64,000 nucleotides of DNA from Pilimelia terevasa (GTDB lineage Bacteria > Actinomycetota > Actinomycetes > Mycobacteriales > Micromonosporaceae), in contig NZ_BMQC01000010.1 in NCBI RefSeq assembly GCF_014647915.1, positions 97,052-161,051 of the forward strand. Direction: 5' to 3'. This document shows positions 9,901 through 18,130 of the stretch, one piece after another. The notes beneath the pieces are model-generated. The model searched no databases. It was not told the origin of the DNA and saw only the letters and a list, made by a program, of their open reading frames with translations. The position numbers and the translations under genes were made by a program. Within the stretch, counting starts at the first letter, position 1. Each line of letters begins with the position of its first letter.

Positions 9901-10584
9901 ATGGCACAGGTGCGAAGCGTCGCGGCGGCGGCGGTACTGGCGACGGCGGCGGCGGTGCTGGCCGGCTGTACGGGCGGCGAGAGGGCGACGATGTCGCCCG
10001 CGGCGTCGGCGGGCGCCGCCGCGTCGGCCACCTCCGCGGCTGCGCCCAGCCCCGGCCGGCCGTGGTTCGACGAGGTGAAGGCCGCCGCCGCGGGGACGAA
10101 GGTCGGGGGTGCCGGCGGCGGCTGCCCGATGCCGGTGGCCTTCACCGGGCCGAAGGGGTGGAAGGTGAAGCCGTTCCGGCCCGGGGGCGTCCTGGACGAG
10201 CTGGCCAAGCAGGGCGGTTTCACGCTCGTCTGCGAGCTGGACGCCAAGCCCGCGCAGGTCCTGGGCCTGATGAAGGTGATGCTGGCCGACCAGGCCGGCG
10301 GGGACCTGCGGGCGGCGGTGGACGCCTACCTGAAGCCCGGGCCGGACACCAAGGTCCGGTCCCGGGTCGACCGGGAGGTCACCGTCGCGGGCGTGCCGGC
10401 CCTGGAGGTGGCCTACGAGAACTACTCGGCGCTGCTGGAGACGACGACCCGGGCCCGGCTGCTCGCCGTCGGCAACCGGGGGCGGATGAGTCTGCTGTGG
10501 ATCGGCGGGCTGGACGAGCAGGAGCACAAGGGGCTCCTCGGCGGCCTCGTCCTGGCCCGCACGACCATGGTCGTCAGTCCCTGA
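9901..10584 (+). CDS. secreted lipoprotein, function unknown
   Basis: A 227-residue lipoprotein: a signal peptide ending in the lipobox LAGC (Cys at about residue 23), then an Ala/Ser/Pro-rich linker, then a globular domain of about 170 residues. Fold-like features include GGCPMPVAFTGPKGWKVKPF and ALEVAYENYSALLETTTRARLLAV. The overall pattern resembles the LpqN/DUF-type lipoproteins of actinobacteria, but I cannot assign a family firmly. The ATG at 9901 has a purine-rich stretch (GGCGGAGG) upstream. It is convergent with the ABC exporter operon. Confidence 0.8.
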   Translation: MAQVRSVAAAAVLATAAAVLAGCTGGERATMSPAASAGAAASATSAAAPSPGRPWFDEVKAAAAGTKVGGAGGGCPMPVAFTGPKGWKVKPFRPGGVLDELAKQGGFTLVCELDAKPAQVLGLMKVMLADQAGGDLRAAVDAYLKPGPDTKVRSRVDREVTVAGVPALEVAYENYSALLETTTRARLLAVGNRGRMSLLWIGGLDEQEHKGLLGGLVLARTTMVVSP

Positions 10585-10596
10585 CCCCGCCGCGGG

Positions 10597-11363
10597 TCAG
10601 GCGTTCTCCTTGCGGAAGGTCCGCGTGCCCCACCACACGGCGAGCACGAACAACGCGACCGTCCACAGCGACCCCCAGAGCACCTTGTCGACCGTGAAGT
10701 CGCCGAGGAACGAGTTGCGGACCGCGTTGACCATGTGCTTGACCGGCATGTAGTCGCTGGCCGTCTGGAGCCACGACGGCCCCAGCGACATCGGCAGCAG
10801 GATGCCCGACAGCAGCAGGACCGGCATCATGACGACGTTGATGACCGGCGCCATGACGTCCTCGCTCTTGGTGGTGAGCGCGAGGGCGTTGGACGCGGCC
10901 GCGCACGCGCCGCCGGCGAGCAGGGTGAGGACGATGCCCAGCACGATGCCGCGCAGCGGGGCGCGCATACCGAGCAGGTACCCCAGCCCGACCAGGATCA
11001 GCGCCTGGACGAAGAGCTGGAGCAGGTCCCGCCACAGCCGGCCCATGAGCAGCGCGGTCCGGCTGGCGGGGGTGACCCGCTCGGCCTCCACCACGCCGTC
11101 GCGCCACTCGGCGATCAGCCCGAAGCCGGCGAAGAACGCGCCGAACAGGCCGAGCTGCACGAGCATCCCGGGCACGAAGAACGTGTACTCGTTCTCCACT
11201 CCTAGTGCGCCAATCAGCGGCTTGAGCAGGGGGCCGAACAGGAGCAGGTACAGCACCGGCTGGAACGCGCCGATGAGCACCCACGCCGGGTTGCGGAGGT
11301 TCATCCGCAACTGCCGGCGGAAGACGATGTAGCTCTCCCGGAGGAATCGCATCGGTATGCCTC

Positions 11364-11367
<4 letters not shown>
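10597..11367 (-). CDS. ABC-2 type transporter permease (DrrB-like)
   Basis: A 256-residue integral membrane subunit of an ABC-2 exporter. It shows the cytosolic N-terminal segment RQLRMNLRNPAWVLIGAFQP, six predicted TM segments and the conserved region MPVLLLSGILLPM before SDYMPVKHMVNAVR. Its ATG at 11367 overlaps the TGA of the upstream ATPase gene (ATGA), so the two are translationally coupled. The pair resembles DrrAB daunorubicin exporters, and the likely cargo is a hydrophobic small molecule or lipid. A PadR regulator nearby suggests inducible drug export. Confidence 0.9.
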
Positions 11368-12332
<965 letters not shown>

Positions 12333-12369
12333 TCGCGGATACCTCCTTCGGAGATCGTGACAGTGCGTG

Positions 12370-12399
12370 AGTCAGTGTTCAAGTTTGAATAGTCAGTGT
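12370..12399. promoter_or_regulatory. candidate operator upstream of the ABC exporter
   Basis: An inverted repeat TTCAA-GT-TTGAA (12378-12389) is bracketed by two direct copies of AGTCAGTGT (12370-12378 and 12391-12399). It lies about 40 bases upstream of the DrrA-like start in an unusually AT-rich pocket. By position it is a plausible binding site for the adjacent PadR regulator. That assignment is inference. Confidence 0.5.
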
Positions 12400-12483
12400 C
12401 AAGGCAATAAGCGGCGACGGACGCGCAGCATTCCCGGGGGGTGTGACAAAGCCGGCCCCCGCCGAGGCGGGCACGCGGCGCGG

Positions 12484-13131
12484 TCAGGGGAGGTTCAGGA
12501 CCCGCAGGTAGTGGGCGCGGTCGCGGTGCATCTGCCAGCCGGGGTCGTCGGCGTCCGGGCGCCAGTCCATCCGTTCGCCCGCGAAGTGCAGCTCGCCGGC
12601 CGCCACGCGCGCGCGCAGCGCCCGACACCAGCTCTCGTCGACCGCGTCGGTCCGTTCCCAGAGGCCGGCCAGTTCCGCCACGTGCCCCGGTACCGCCCCG
12701 GCGTTCGCGTACCGGGCGGCCGCACCGGCCCGGCGCGCGGCGATCGTGTCGATCCGGGCGGTCAGCCAGGTGAGGAAGTCCGCCCGGGGTACCAGCGGCA
12801 GCAGCGCCACCGCGGTGTGGAAGGCCGTGGGCGAGGAGCGGTCGGCGGCGGTCACGGCCGCGGCGAACAGTCGGCGGAACTCGCCGTCACCGGCCGGGGT
12901 CAGCGTGTAGACCGCCACGTGCCGGCTGCCCTCGGGCACCTCGTGCCGGGCGAGCATCCCCTGCCGCGCCAGCGTGCCGAGCACCGAGTAGATCGACCCG
13001 GGTCGCAGGTGCGCCCAGTCCTCGACCTCCCAGGAGATCAGCTCGCGGCGGATCTGGTACCCGTTGACCGGCGCGAACAGCTTGACGGCGCCGAGCATGA
13101 GCAGCCGCGTCTCGTTCGCCGCCACGCGCAC
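12484..13131 (-). CDS. PadR-family transcriptional regulator
   Basis: A 215-residue PadR regulator. The N-terminal winged helix has the family pattern LLMLGAVKLFAPVNGYQIRREL, then RPGSIYSVLGTLARQGMLARH and the wing YTLTPAGDGEFRRLF. The C-terminal half (about residues 95-215) is a helical dimerisation/ligand domain of the larger, PadR-s2-like class. The GTG at 13131 has a GAGGGAGGG ribosome-binding site. It precedes the DrrAB-like exporter on the same strand, with the palindromic region between them, consistent with local repression of the exporter. Confidence 0.88.
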   Translation of the reverse strand: MRVAANETRLLMLGAVKLFAPVNGYQIRRELISWEVEDWAHLRPGSIYSVLGTLARQGMLARHEVPEGSRHVAVYTLTPAGDGEFRRLFAAAVTAADRSSPTAFHTAVALLPLVPRADFLTWLTARIDTIAARRAGAAARYANAGAVPGHVAELAGLWERTDAVDESWCRALRARVAAGELHFAGERMDWRPDADDPGWQMHRDRAHYLRVLNLP

Positions 13132-13225
13132 CGCCCTCCCTCGCCCGCTCGCCCGCCAGTCAAGATCACTTCATCGCCTCCGCGAGCGTCCCACGCGCCG
13201 GGTGCGTCCCACCACCCGGCCGTCG

Positions 13226-14152
13226 CTACCCGGCGGCGGCCGGCCCGTCGGGAGCGGCGCCCGGGCCGCCGGACCCGTGGTGCAGCCACTCCCGCAGGCC
13301 CGGCCCGGCGTCGGCCGTGAGCGCCGCGAGCCGCGCGTCGTACCGGGCCAGGTCGGCCGCCGTGAACACGTCCCGCCACTGGCCGCACGTCCCCCGGCGG
13401 AAGAACCGGCCGGCGTCGGTGAACATACCCAGCCGCTCGTCCGGCACCATCTCGGCCGCCCGGTCGCGCATGGCCGCCAGGGAGGCCGCGGCGACCAGCT
13501 CGGGCCAGCGCTCCGGCGGTACGGCGATGTCCAGCCGGCGGGCCAGCGCCCGCATCGCCCCGCCCAGGTCGCGCGAGAGGTCGGCGTAGTGGAGCAGGAC
13601 CACGTGCGGCGCGTCCCGGCGCGCCCACGCGTCGGCGAGGTGGTCGACGACCCCGGGCAGCCCCTGCGGCGCCTCCCCGTCGGCGTGGGGCGCGCCGTCG
13701 ATCCAGAGGGCGACGCGGGCGTCCGGGGCGGGCGGGGCCGGCGGCGCGAAGCCGAACACCCGCTCCACCGCCGCCGGGTCGAGGTTCGCCAGGTGGTGCT
13801 CCAGGGAGACCATCACGTCGCGGGGGTCGCGGCCGACCACGATGTACGTGACGTCCGCGCGCAGCGGCAGGCCGCTCAGCGGGGTGTGCGTCTTGATGAA
13901 CCGCCGGTGCCGCTGCGCCGCCAGCGCGGCGTGCACCTGCGCCGCGGGGAGCGCCGTCATGTCCAGCCACGGCGACAGCGCGGTCAGCGGCGCGGGCAGC
14001 CGCGGGCGCTGGAAGACCAGCAGCGCCACCAGCATCTGCGTCCAGGTGGTGCCGCACTTGGCCGGCGTGCTGATCACGATGTCGCCGGGGCGGTGCGCGA
14101 AGCCCGCCCAGCGGGCGCTGTCCGAGAAGGAGGTCACTCGACGCGGCGGCAT
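13226..14152 (-). CDS. sulfotransferase domain protein
   Basis: A 308-residue cytosolic-type sulfotransferase. The PAPS 5'-phosphosulfate loop is PAKCGTTWTQML and the 3'-phosphate motif is VVGRDPRDVMVSLEHH, both near the N-terminal half. It would transfer sulfate from PAPS to an alcohol or amine of an unknown acceptor, with no pathway genes nearby. The ATG at 14152 is preceded six bases upstream by TAGGGT, which overlaps the TAG stop of the upstream LOG-family gene. The transcript is therefore probably leaderless and independent of the LOG gene. Confidence 0.88.
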   Translation of the reverse strand: MPPRRVTSFSDSARWAGFAHRPGDIVISTPAKCGTTWTQMLVALLVFQRPRLPAPLTALSPWLDMTALPAAQVHAALAAQRHRRFIKTHTPLSGLPLRADVTYIVVGRDPRDVMVSLEHHLANLDPAAVERVFGFAPPAPPAPDARVALWIDGAPHADGEAPQGLPGVVDHLADAWARRDAPHVVLLHYADLSRDLGGAMRALARRLDIAVPPERWPELVAAASLAAMRDRAAEMVPDERLGMFTDAGRFFRRGTCGQWRDVFTAADLARYDARLAALTADAGPGLREWLHHGSGGPGAAPDGPAAAG

Positions 14153-14161
14153 CCCCCGACC

Positions 14162-15373
14162 CTAGTCGGCCGGGCCCTCCCGCCCCACCCCCGTGAGGAC
14201 GGCCACCGCCTCGCGCACGTCGTCGGTGAGGTGCAGCGCGGTCGACAGGTCGCCGTCCGGGGACAGCCCCAGCAGCGGGCGCAGCAGCGCCTCGACCGGC
14301 AGCGTGTGGGTCCAGAAGTGCCGGTCGAGGAAGACGTACGCGCCGCTCACGCCGTCGGTGCCGTAGAACGTCTTCGTCGCCGCCTGGAACACCTCCTGCA
14401 CCGTGCCCGCGCGCCCCGGCGCGAACACGATCCCGCCGCGCGCCAGCCGCAGGATCGTGTCCTCGCGGATGGCGTTGGAGAAGTACTTGGCGATCCGGCC
14501 GGCGAACAGGTTCGCCGGCTCGTGCCCGTACAGCCAGGTCGGGATCGACAGGCCGCCGGCCCGCGCCCAGTCGTCCCCGCCGCGGTCGGCGGCCGGGAAG
14601 CCGGCGCGGACCTCCAGGGCGGCCGCGGTGTACGGGTCGTGGTCGCCGAAGTCCGGCGCCCGGGCCAGCCGGTCGATCGCCGCGCCGAGCGCCTCGGCGG
14701 GCCGGCCGGACAGGTACGCGCCCAGGTTCGCCGCCTCCATCACCCCGGGGCCGCCGCCGGTCAGCACGAGCTTGCCGGCGCGGGCCAGCTCCCAGCCGAG
14801 GACGGCCGCCATCCGGTACGGCGCGCTGCCCCGGGGCTCGGCGTGCCCGCCCATCACGCCGACGATCGAGCCCGGGCCGTGCCGGGCCAGCCAGCCGCGG
14901 GTGGCGTCGGCCAGCGCGTTGTCGACGCCGTGGTCGTGCATCCGCTGGGCGAGCGCCTCGCGCACCGCCGGGGTCGCCCCGCCGGCCGCCCGGAAGTGCC
15001 GGTACACCACCGTGTCGTACATCCCCGCGAAGCCGTGCGCGGCGAACCCCGCCGCCAGCTCCGCGGGCGTGTACAGGTGCCCGGGCTGGCTCGGGTAGGG
15101 CGCGTCCGCACAGCCCGGGACCACGTGCCCGCCGCGGCGCACCAGGTCCGCGGGCACCGCCGGGTCGGCGAAGGCGCACGCCACGAACAGCGCGTCGGCG
15201 ACGTCCACGCCGGCCAGGTCCGGTGCCGCCGGCCCGTCCAGCCGCAGGCCCTGCACGGTGAGGCCGGCGAGCGTGCCCTTGGCGACGTGGCCGGCCAGCT
15301 CGTCGAGGGTCTCGACCTCCCCCTCGGAGGTGTCGGGCAGGGCGGTGACATCCGCCGGTGGTGGAGTCGGCAT
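14162..15373 (-). CDS. LOG-family nucleotide-binding protein with N-terminal extension
   Basis: A 403-residue protein with a Rossmann-like LOG/lysine-decarboxylase-fold domain. The family motif pair is present: GGGPGVMEAANLGAY near residue 200 and APGRAGTVQEVFQA near residue 320 (family form PGGxGTxxE, here with Arg). LOG proteins release cytokinin-type bases from nucleoside 5'-monophosphates or bind nucleotides. At twice the usual length, with an extra 120-residue N-terminal segment, this is a distinct subfamily of unknown substrate. It is divergent from the DUF3151 gene with about 30 bases between the starts. Confidence 0.82.
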   Translation of the reverse strand: MPTPPPADVTALPDTSEGEVETLDELAGHVAKGTLAGLTVQGLRLDGPAAPDLAGVDVADALFVACAFADPAVPADLVRRGGHVVPGCADAPYPSQPGHLYTPAELAAGFAAHGFAGMYDTVVYRHFRAAGGATPAVREALAQRMHDHGVDNALADATRGWLARHGPGSIVGVMGGHAEPRGSAPYRMAAVLGWELARAGKLVLTGGGPGVMEAANLGAYLSGRPAEALGAAIDRLARAPDFGDHDPYTAAALEVRAGFPAADRGGDDWARAGGLSIPTWLYGHEPANLFAGRIAKYFSNAIREDTILRLARGGIVFAPGRAGTVQEVFQAATKTFYGTDGVSGAYVFLDRHFWTHTLPVEALLRPLLGLSPDGDLSTALHLTDDVREAVAVLTGVGREGPAD

Positions 15374-15403
15374 GTCGGCATTGTGCCTGGTTCAATGGCC
15401 GTC

Positions 15404-15823
15404 ATGCAGAACCTTCTCCCCCCGCCTCCCGAGACGCGGCTCGTCGGCGACCCCGAGGCCGCCGCCGCGCTGGCCGCCGCCGACACCGACGCCGCGTACG
15501 CGGCGGTGGCGGGCCGATTCCCCACCTACAGCGACGCCTGGGCGGCGCTGGCCGCGCGCGCGGCCGAGGCCGGCCAGCCGGTCGCGGCGTACGCCTACGC
15601 CCGCACCGGCTACCACCGCGGCCTCGACCAGCTCCGCCGCAGCGGCTGGAAGGGCCACGGCCCGGTGCCGTGGGCGCACGAGGCCAACCGCGGCTTCCTG
15701 CGCTGCCTGCACCACCTCGCCCGGGCGGCCGGCGAGATCGGCGAGGCCGACGAGGCCGCCCGCTGCGCCGACTTCCTGCGCGACTGCGACCCGGCCGCCG
15801 GGGACGCCCTCGCCTCCGCCTGA
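15404..15823 (+). CDS. DUF3151 family protein
   Basis: A 139-residue conserved actinobacterial protein of unknown function (DUF3151), recognised by its N-terminus MQNLLPPPPETRL and by AYAYARTGYHRGLDQLRRSGW and WAHEANRGFLRCLHHLA. It is helical throughout, cytosolic, with no signal peptide. The start at 15404 fits the family N-terminus; an ATG nine bases upstream is the alternative. It is often found near fba in related genomes; here it is about 7 kb away. Confidence 0.88.
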   Translation: MQNLLPPPPETRLVGDPEAAAALAAADTDAAYAAVAGRFPTYSDAWAALAARAAEAGQPVAAYAYARTGYHRGLDQLRRSGWKGHGPVPWAHEANRGFLRCLHHLARAAGEIGEADEAARCADFLRDCDPAAGDALASA

Positions 15824-15930
15824 GTGACGCCCCTCTCCCGCCCGCGAGGAATCGAAGTCGGCCGTTGCGGGTAGGAGGTCGGTCCCGGAGCCGTTACGCG
15901 CTGCGGGACCAGTGACCATTGGGGAGAGTC

Positions 15931-16542
15931 ATGAAGCACGTACAGCGTTCGTCCGCCGCGCGGATCGGCGCGGCGGCGGTGCTGCTGGCTGGCGTGGGCA
16001 CAGCCGCGCCCGCGCACGCCGCCCCGGCCGCCGGCATCGCGCTCGACGCGACCGTCTTCGAAGGATCGGGCTGCCCCGAGAGCAGCGACGCCGAGGCCGA
16101 CCTCGACGGCCACCGCCTGCGCCTGCGCTACGAGCGGCTGGCGGCCCGGGCCGGTGACGGCGGGGGCGCCAGCCAGCGCGCCAACTGCGTCGCCAACCTG
16201 AAGCTGACGGTCGCCGAGGGCTGGCAGTACCGCGTCGACCGGCTGTGGCTGCGCGGCTACGCCGCCCTCGACGAGGACGTCGAGGGCCAGGCCACCGCCA
16301 CCTACTACTTCGCCGGCTCGCCCGCCACGGGCGAGACCACGGCCGAGCTGACCGGGCCGTACGACGACGAGTTCTCCCGGTCCGGCGGCGGCGACGGCGC
16401 CTGGTCGGAGTGCGGCGCCGACCGCGCGCTGAACATCAACGCCTCGGTGTTCGTCGAGACCGAGGGCACCGGCGGCGCCGGTGAACTGTCGCTGGGCAAC
16501 CGGCGCGGCCTGACGGCCGACCTGAAGCTGCGGCGCTGCTGA
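15931..16542 (+). CDS. secreted DUF4360 protein, copy 1
   Basis: A 203-residue exported protein: signal peptide to about residue 34 (AHAAPAA), then a DUF4360-like domain. It has family traits: a cysteine in GSGCPE near the mature N-terminus, CVANLKLTVAEGWQYRV, TATYYFAG, and WSECGADRALNINASVFV before the terminal Cys (LRRC). The four cysteines are consistent with two disulphides. The ATG at 15931 has a GGGGAG ribosome-binding site. DUF4360 proteins are secreted and of unknown function. It is followed by a strong terminator and then two paralogues. Confidence 0.85.
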   Translation: MKHVQRSSAARIGAAAVLLAGVGTAAPAHAAPAAGIALDATVFEGSGCPESSDAEADLDGHRLRLRYERLAARAGDGGGASQRANCVANLKLTVAEGWQYRVDRLWLRGYAALDEDVEGQATATYYFAGSPATGETTAELTGPYDDEFSRSGGGDGAWSECGADRALNINASVFVETEGTGGAGELSLGNRRGLTADLKLRRC

Positions 16543-16567
16543 CGCCGGAGGGCGTCACCACGGATCC

Positions 16568-16606
16568 CTTGCGGGCCGCGCGGTTCCACTCGGCGCGGCC
16601 CGCAAG
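16568..16606 (+). terminator. hairpin terminator between DUF4360 copies 1 and 2
   Basis: Perfect 14-base arms (16568-16581 and 16593-16606) around an 11-base loop, 26 bases after the stop of the first DUF4360 gene. It separates that gene transcriptionally from the next two. Confidence 0.75.
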
Positions 16607-16777
16607 GCTGTCCGGGGGTGGCCGGGAGGCCGTCCCGCGATCGGCCGAAAGGCTATCCAGAACAGCCACACTGGACTAACTTCCCCTGTGGACGGTCGCG
16701 CCACCCGGCCGTACCGCGCGGCGGCGCCGCGGGTGCCGCGCCGCGCGGGCCACACCACATCCACGGGGGGACACACC

Positions 16778-17398
16778 ATGACGCCTGGCTCCAGATTCGG
16801 ACTGGTCGCGGCGGTCGCGCTGCTGCCGGCGACGCTGGCGGCGCCCGCCGCCGCGGCGCCCGGGCCGCCCGACGCCGAGATCGCCGACGCCGTCTTCGTC
16901 GGGGCCGGCTGCGACCGGGCGGCGGGCCGGGTGGAGCTGAAGGACGACGCGCTGCTGATCAGCCCCGGCCGCGCCCTCCAGGTCACCGCGGGCATCCGGG
17001 AGAACGGCAACCACGTCCCGCGCGCCACCACCAACTGCCAGGTCAACGTCAGGTTCGCCAACGCCGCCGGCTGGCAGTTCGCCGTCACGACGGTCGAGGG
17101 CGCCGGGCGCAGCGCGCTGGCCCCGGGCGGCTCCGGCCGGTTCATCCTCACCTCGTACCTGGCGGGCACCCCCGACACGCTGGAGTCCTCGATCCGCCTG
17201 ACCGGGCCGACCTGGGGCGACTGGGGGTACAGCGGCGGCAGCTCGCCGAACTGGAGCGACTGCGGAGCCACCCGGGCGCTCAACGTCAACACGCGCCTCC
17301 AGGTCGAGGCCGGGACGGTCGACCCGGACACGCGCAGCACGATCGGCGTCAACAGCGAGTCCGGCGTCCGCCTGGTCCTGAGCTGGCGCGCGTGCTGA
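16778..17398 (+). CDS. secreted DUF4360 protein, copy 2
   Basis: A 206-residue paralogue with a cleavable signal peptide (LLPATLAAPAAAAPG). The DUF4360 layout is the same: GAGCDRAAG near the start, TTNCQVNVRFANAAGWQFAV, SSIRLTGPTWGDWGY, SDCGATRALNVNTRLQV and terminal LSWRAC. The ATG at 16778 follows GGGGGG; the in-frame sequence upstream is Arg/Pro-rich and unlikely to be translated. It lies 38 bases before copy 3, so these two probably form an operon. Confidence 0.85.
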   Translation: MTPGSRFGLVAAVALLPATLAAPAAAAPGPPDAEIADAVFVGAGCDRAAGRVELKDDALLISPGRALQVTAGIRENGNHVPRATTNCQVNVRFANAAGWQFAVTTVEGAGRSALAPGGSGRFILTSYLAGTPDTLESSIRLTGPTWGDWGYSGGSSPNWSDCGATRALNVNTRLQVEAGTVDPDTRSTIGVNSESGVRLVLSWRAC

Positions 17399-17436
17399 GC
17401 GGTCGGCGCCACCACCACGACGACACGGGGAGAAGC

Positions 17437-18078
17437 ATGAGACTGCCGAGGAACCTGCTGGCCGTGGCGCTCGGTGCCGCGCTGCTGCCGGTCGCTGCCG
17501 CCGCGCCCGCGCACGCGGCGGCCGACCCGGCGTTCGAGATCACGGAGGTGCAGGCCACGGGCACCGGCTGCCCGAAGGACTCGCCGGCCCGGGCCGAGGT
17601 CCGGGACGGGCGGGTCGTGGTCAGCCCCGGCAAGGGGATGTCGGCGCTCGCCGGCACCCGGGAGAACGGCGTCTACGTGGCCCGGGCGGTGCGCGCCTGC
17701 CAGGTCGGCATGAAGCTCGTGCACGCCGCGGGCTGGCAGGTGTCCGTCCCGCGGCTCGACGCCGACGGGCGGGCGATGCTGGCCGGCGGCGCCGCCGGCC
17801 AGTTCGTGGCCCGCGCCCGGCCGGCCGGCGATGTCGGCGGCCCCGAGGTGGAGGCGCGGATGGCCGGGCCGACGTGGGGCGGCTGGGGCATCGGCGGCAC
17901 CGCCCCGGGCCGGTGGAGCGAGTGCGGGGCGGCCCACCAGCTACTCGTCGACGCGCAGGTCGTCGCCGCGGTGGAGACTGCTGATCGGGAGACCCAGAAC
18001 GTCGTCCGGGTCAACGGCGACGCGGGCCTCCGGCTGGACCTCGCCTGGCGGCAGTGCCCATCGGCGCCCCGCGGCTGA
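17437..18078 (+). CDS. secreted DUF4360 protein, copy 3
   Basis: A 213-residue third paralogue, closest in layout to copy 2: signal peptide ending AHAAADP, GTGCPKDSPARAEV, RACQVGMKLVHAAGWQVSV, MAGPTWGGWGIGG, SECGAAHQLLVDAQVV and LAWRQCPSAPRG. All four cysteines are conserved between copies 2 and 3. The ATG at 17437 has an ACGGGGAG ribosome-binding site. Its role is unknown; secretion and disulphides are inferred. It converges with the ParA-like gene across a bidirectional hairpin. Confidence 0.84.
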   Translation: MRLPRNLLAVALGAALLPVAAAAPAHAAADPAFEITEVQATGTGCPKDSPARAEVRDGRVVVSPGKGMSALAGTRENGVYVARAVRACQVGMKLVHAAGWQVSVPRLDADGRAMLAGGAAGQFVARARPAGDVGGPEVEARMAGPTWGGWGIGGTAPGRWSECGAAHQLLVDAQVVAAVETADRETQNVVRVNGDAGLRLDLAWRQCPSAPRG

Positions 18079-18096
18079 CCGGCTGGCGCAGAGCGG

Positions 18097-18128
18097 CCCG
18101 GAGCGGGGGGTGGCCACCCCGTTCCGGG
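18097..18128. terminator. bidirectional terminator between convergent genes
   Basis: Arms of 12 bases (18097-18108, 18117-18128) with one G-T mismatch and an eight-base loop, in the 52-base gap between the DUF4360 copy 3 stop and the ParA-like stop. Confidence 0.65.
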
Positions 18129-18130
18129 CG

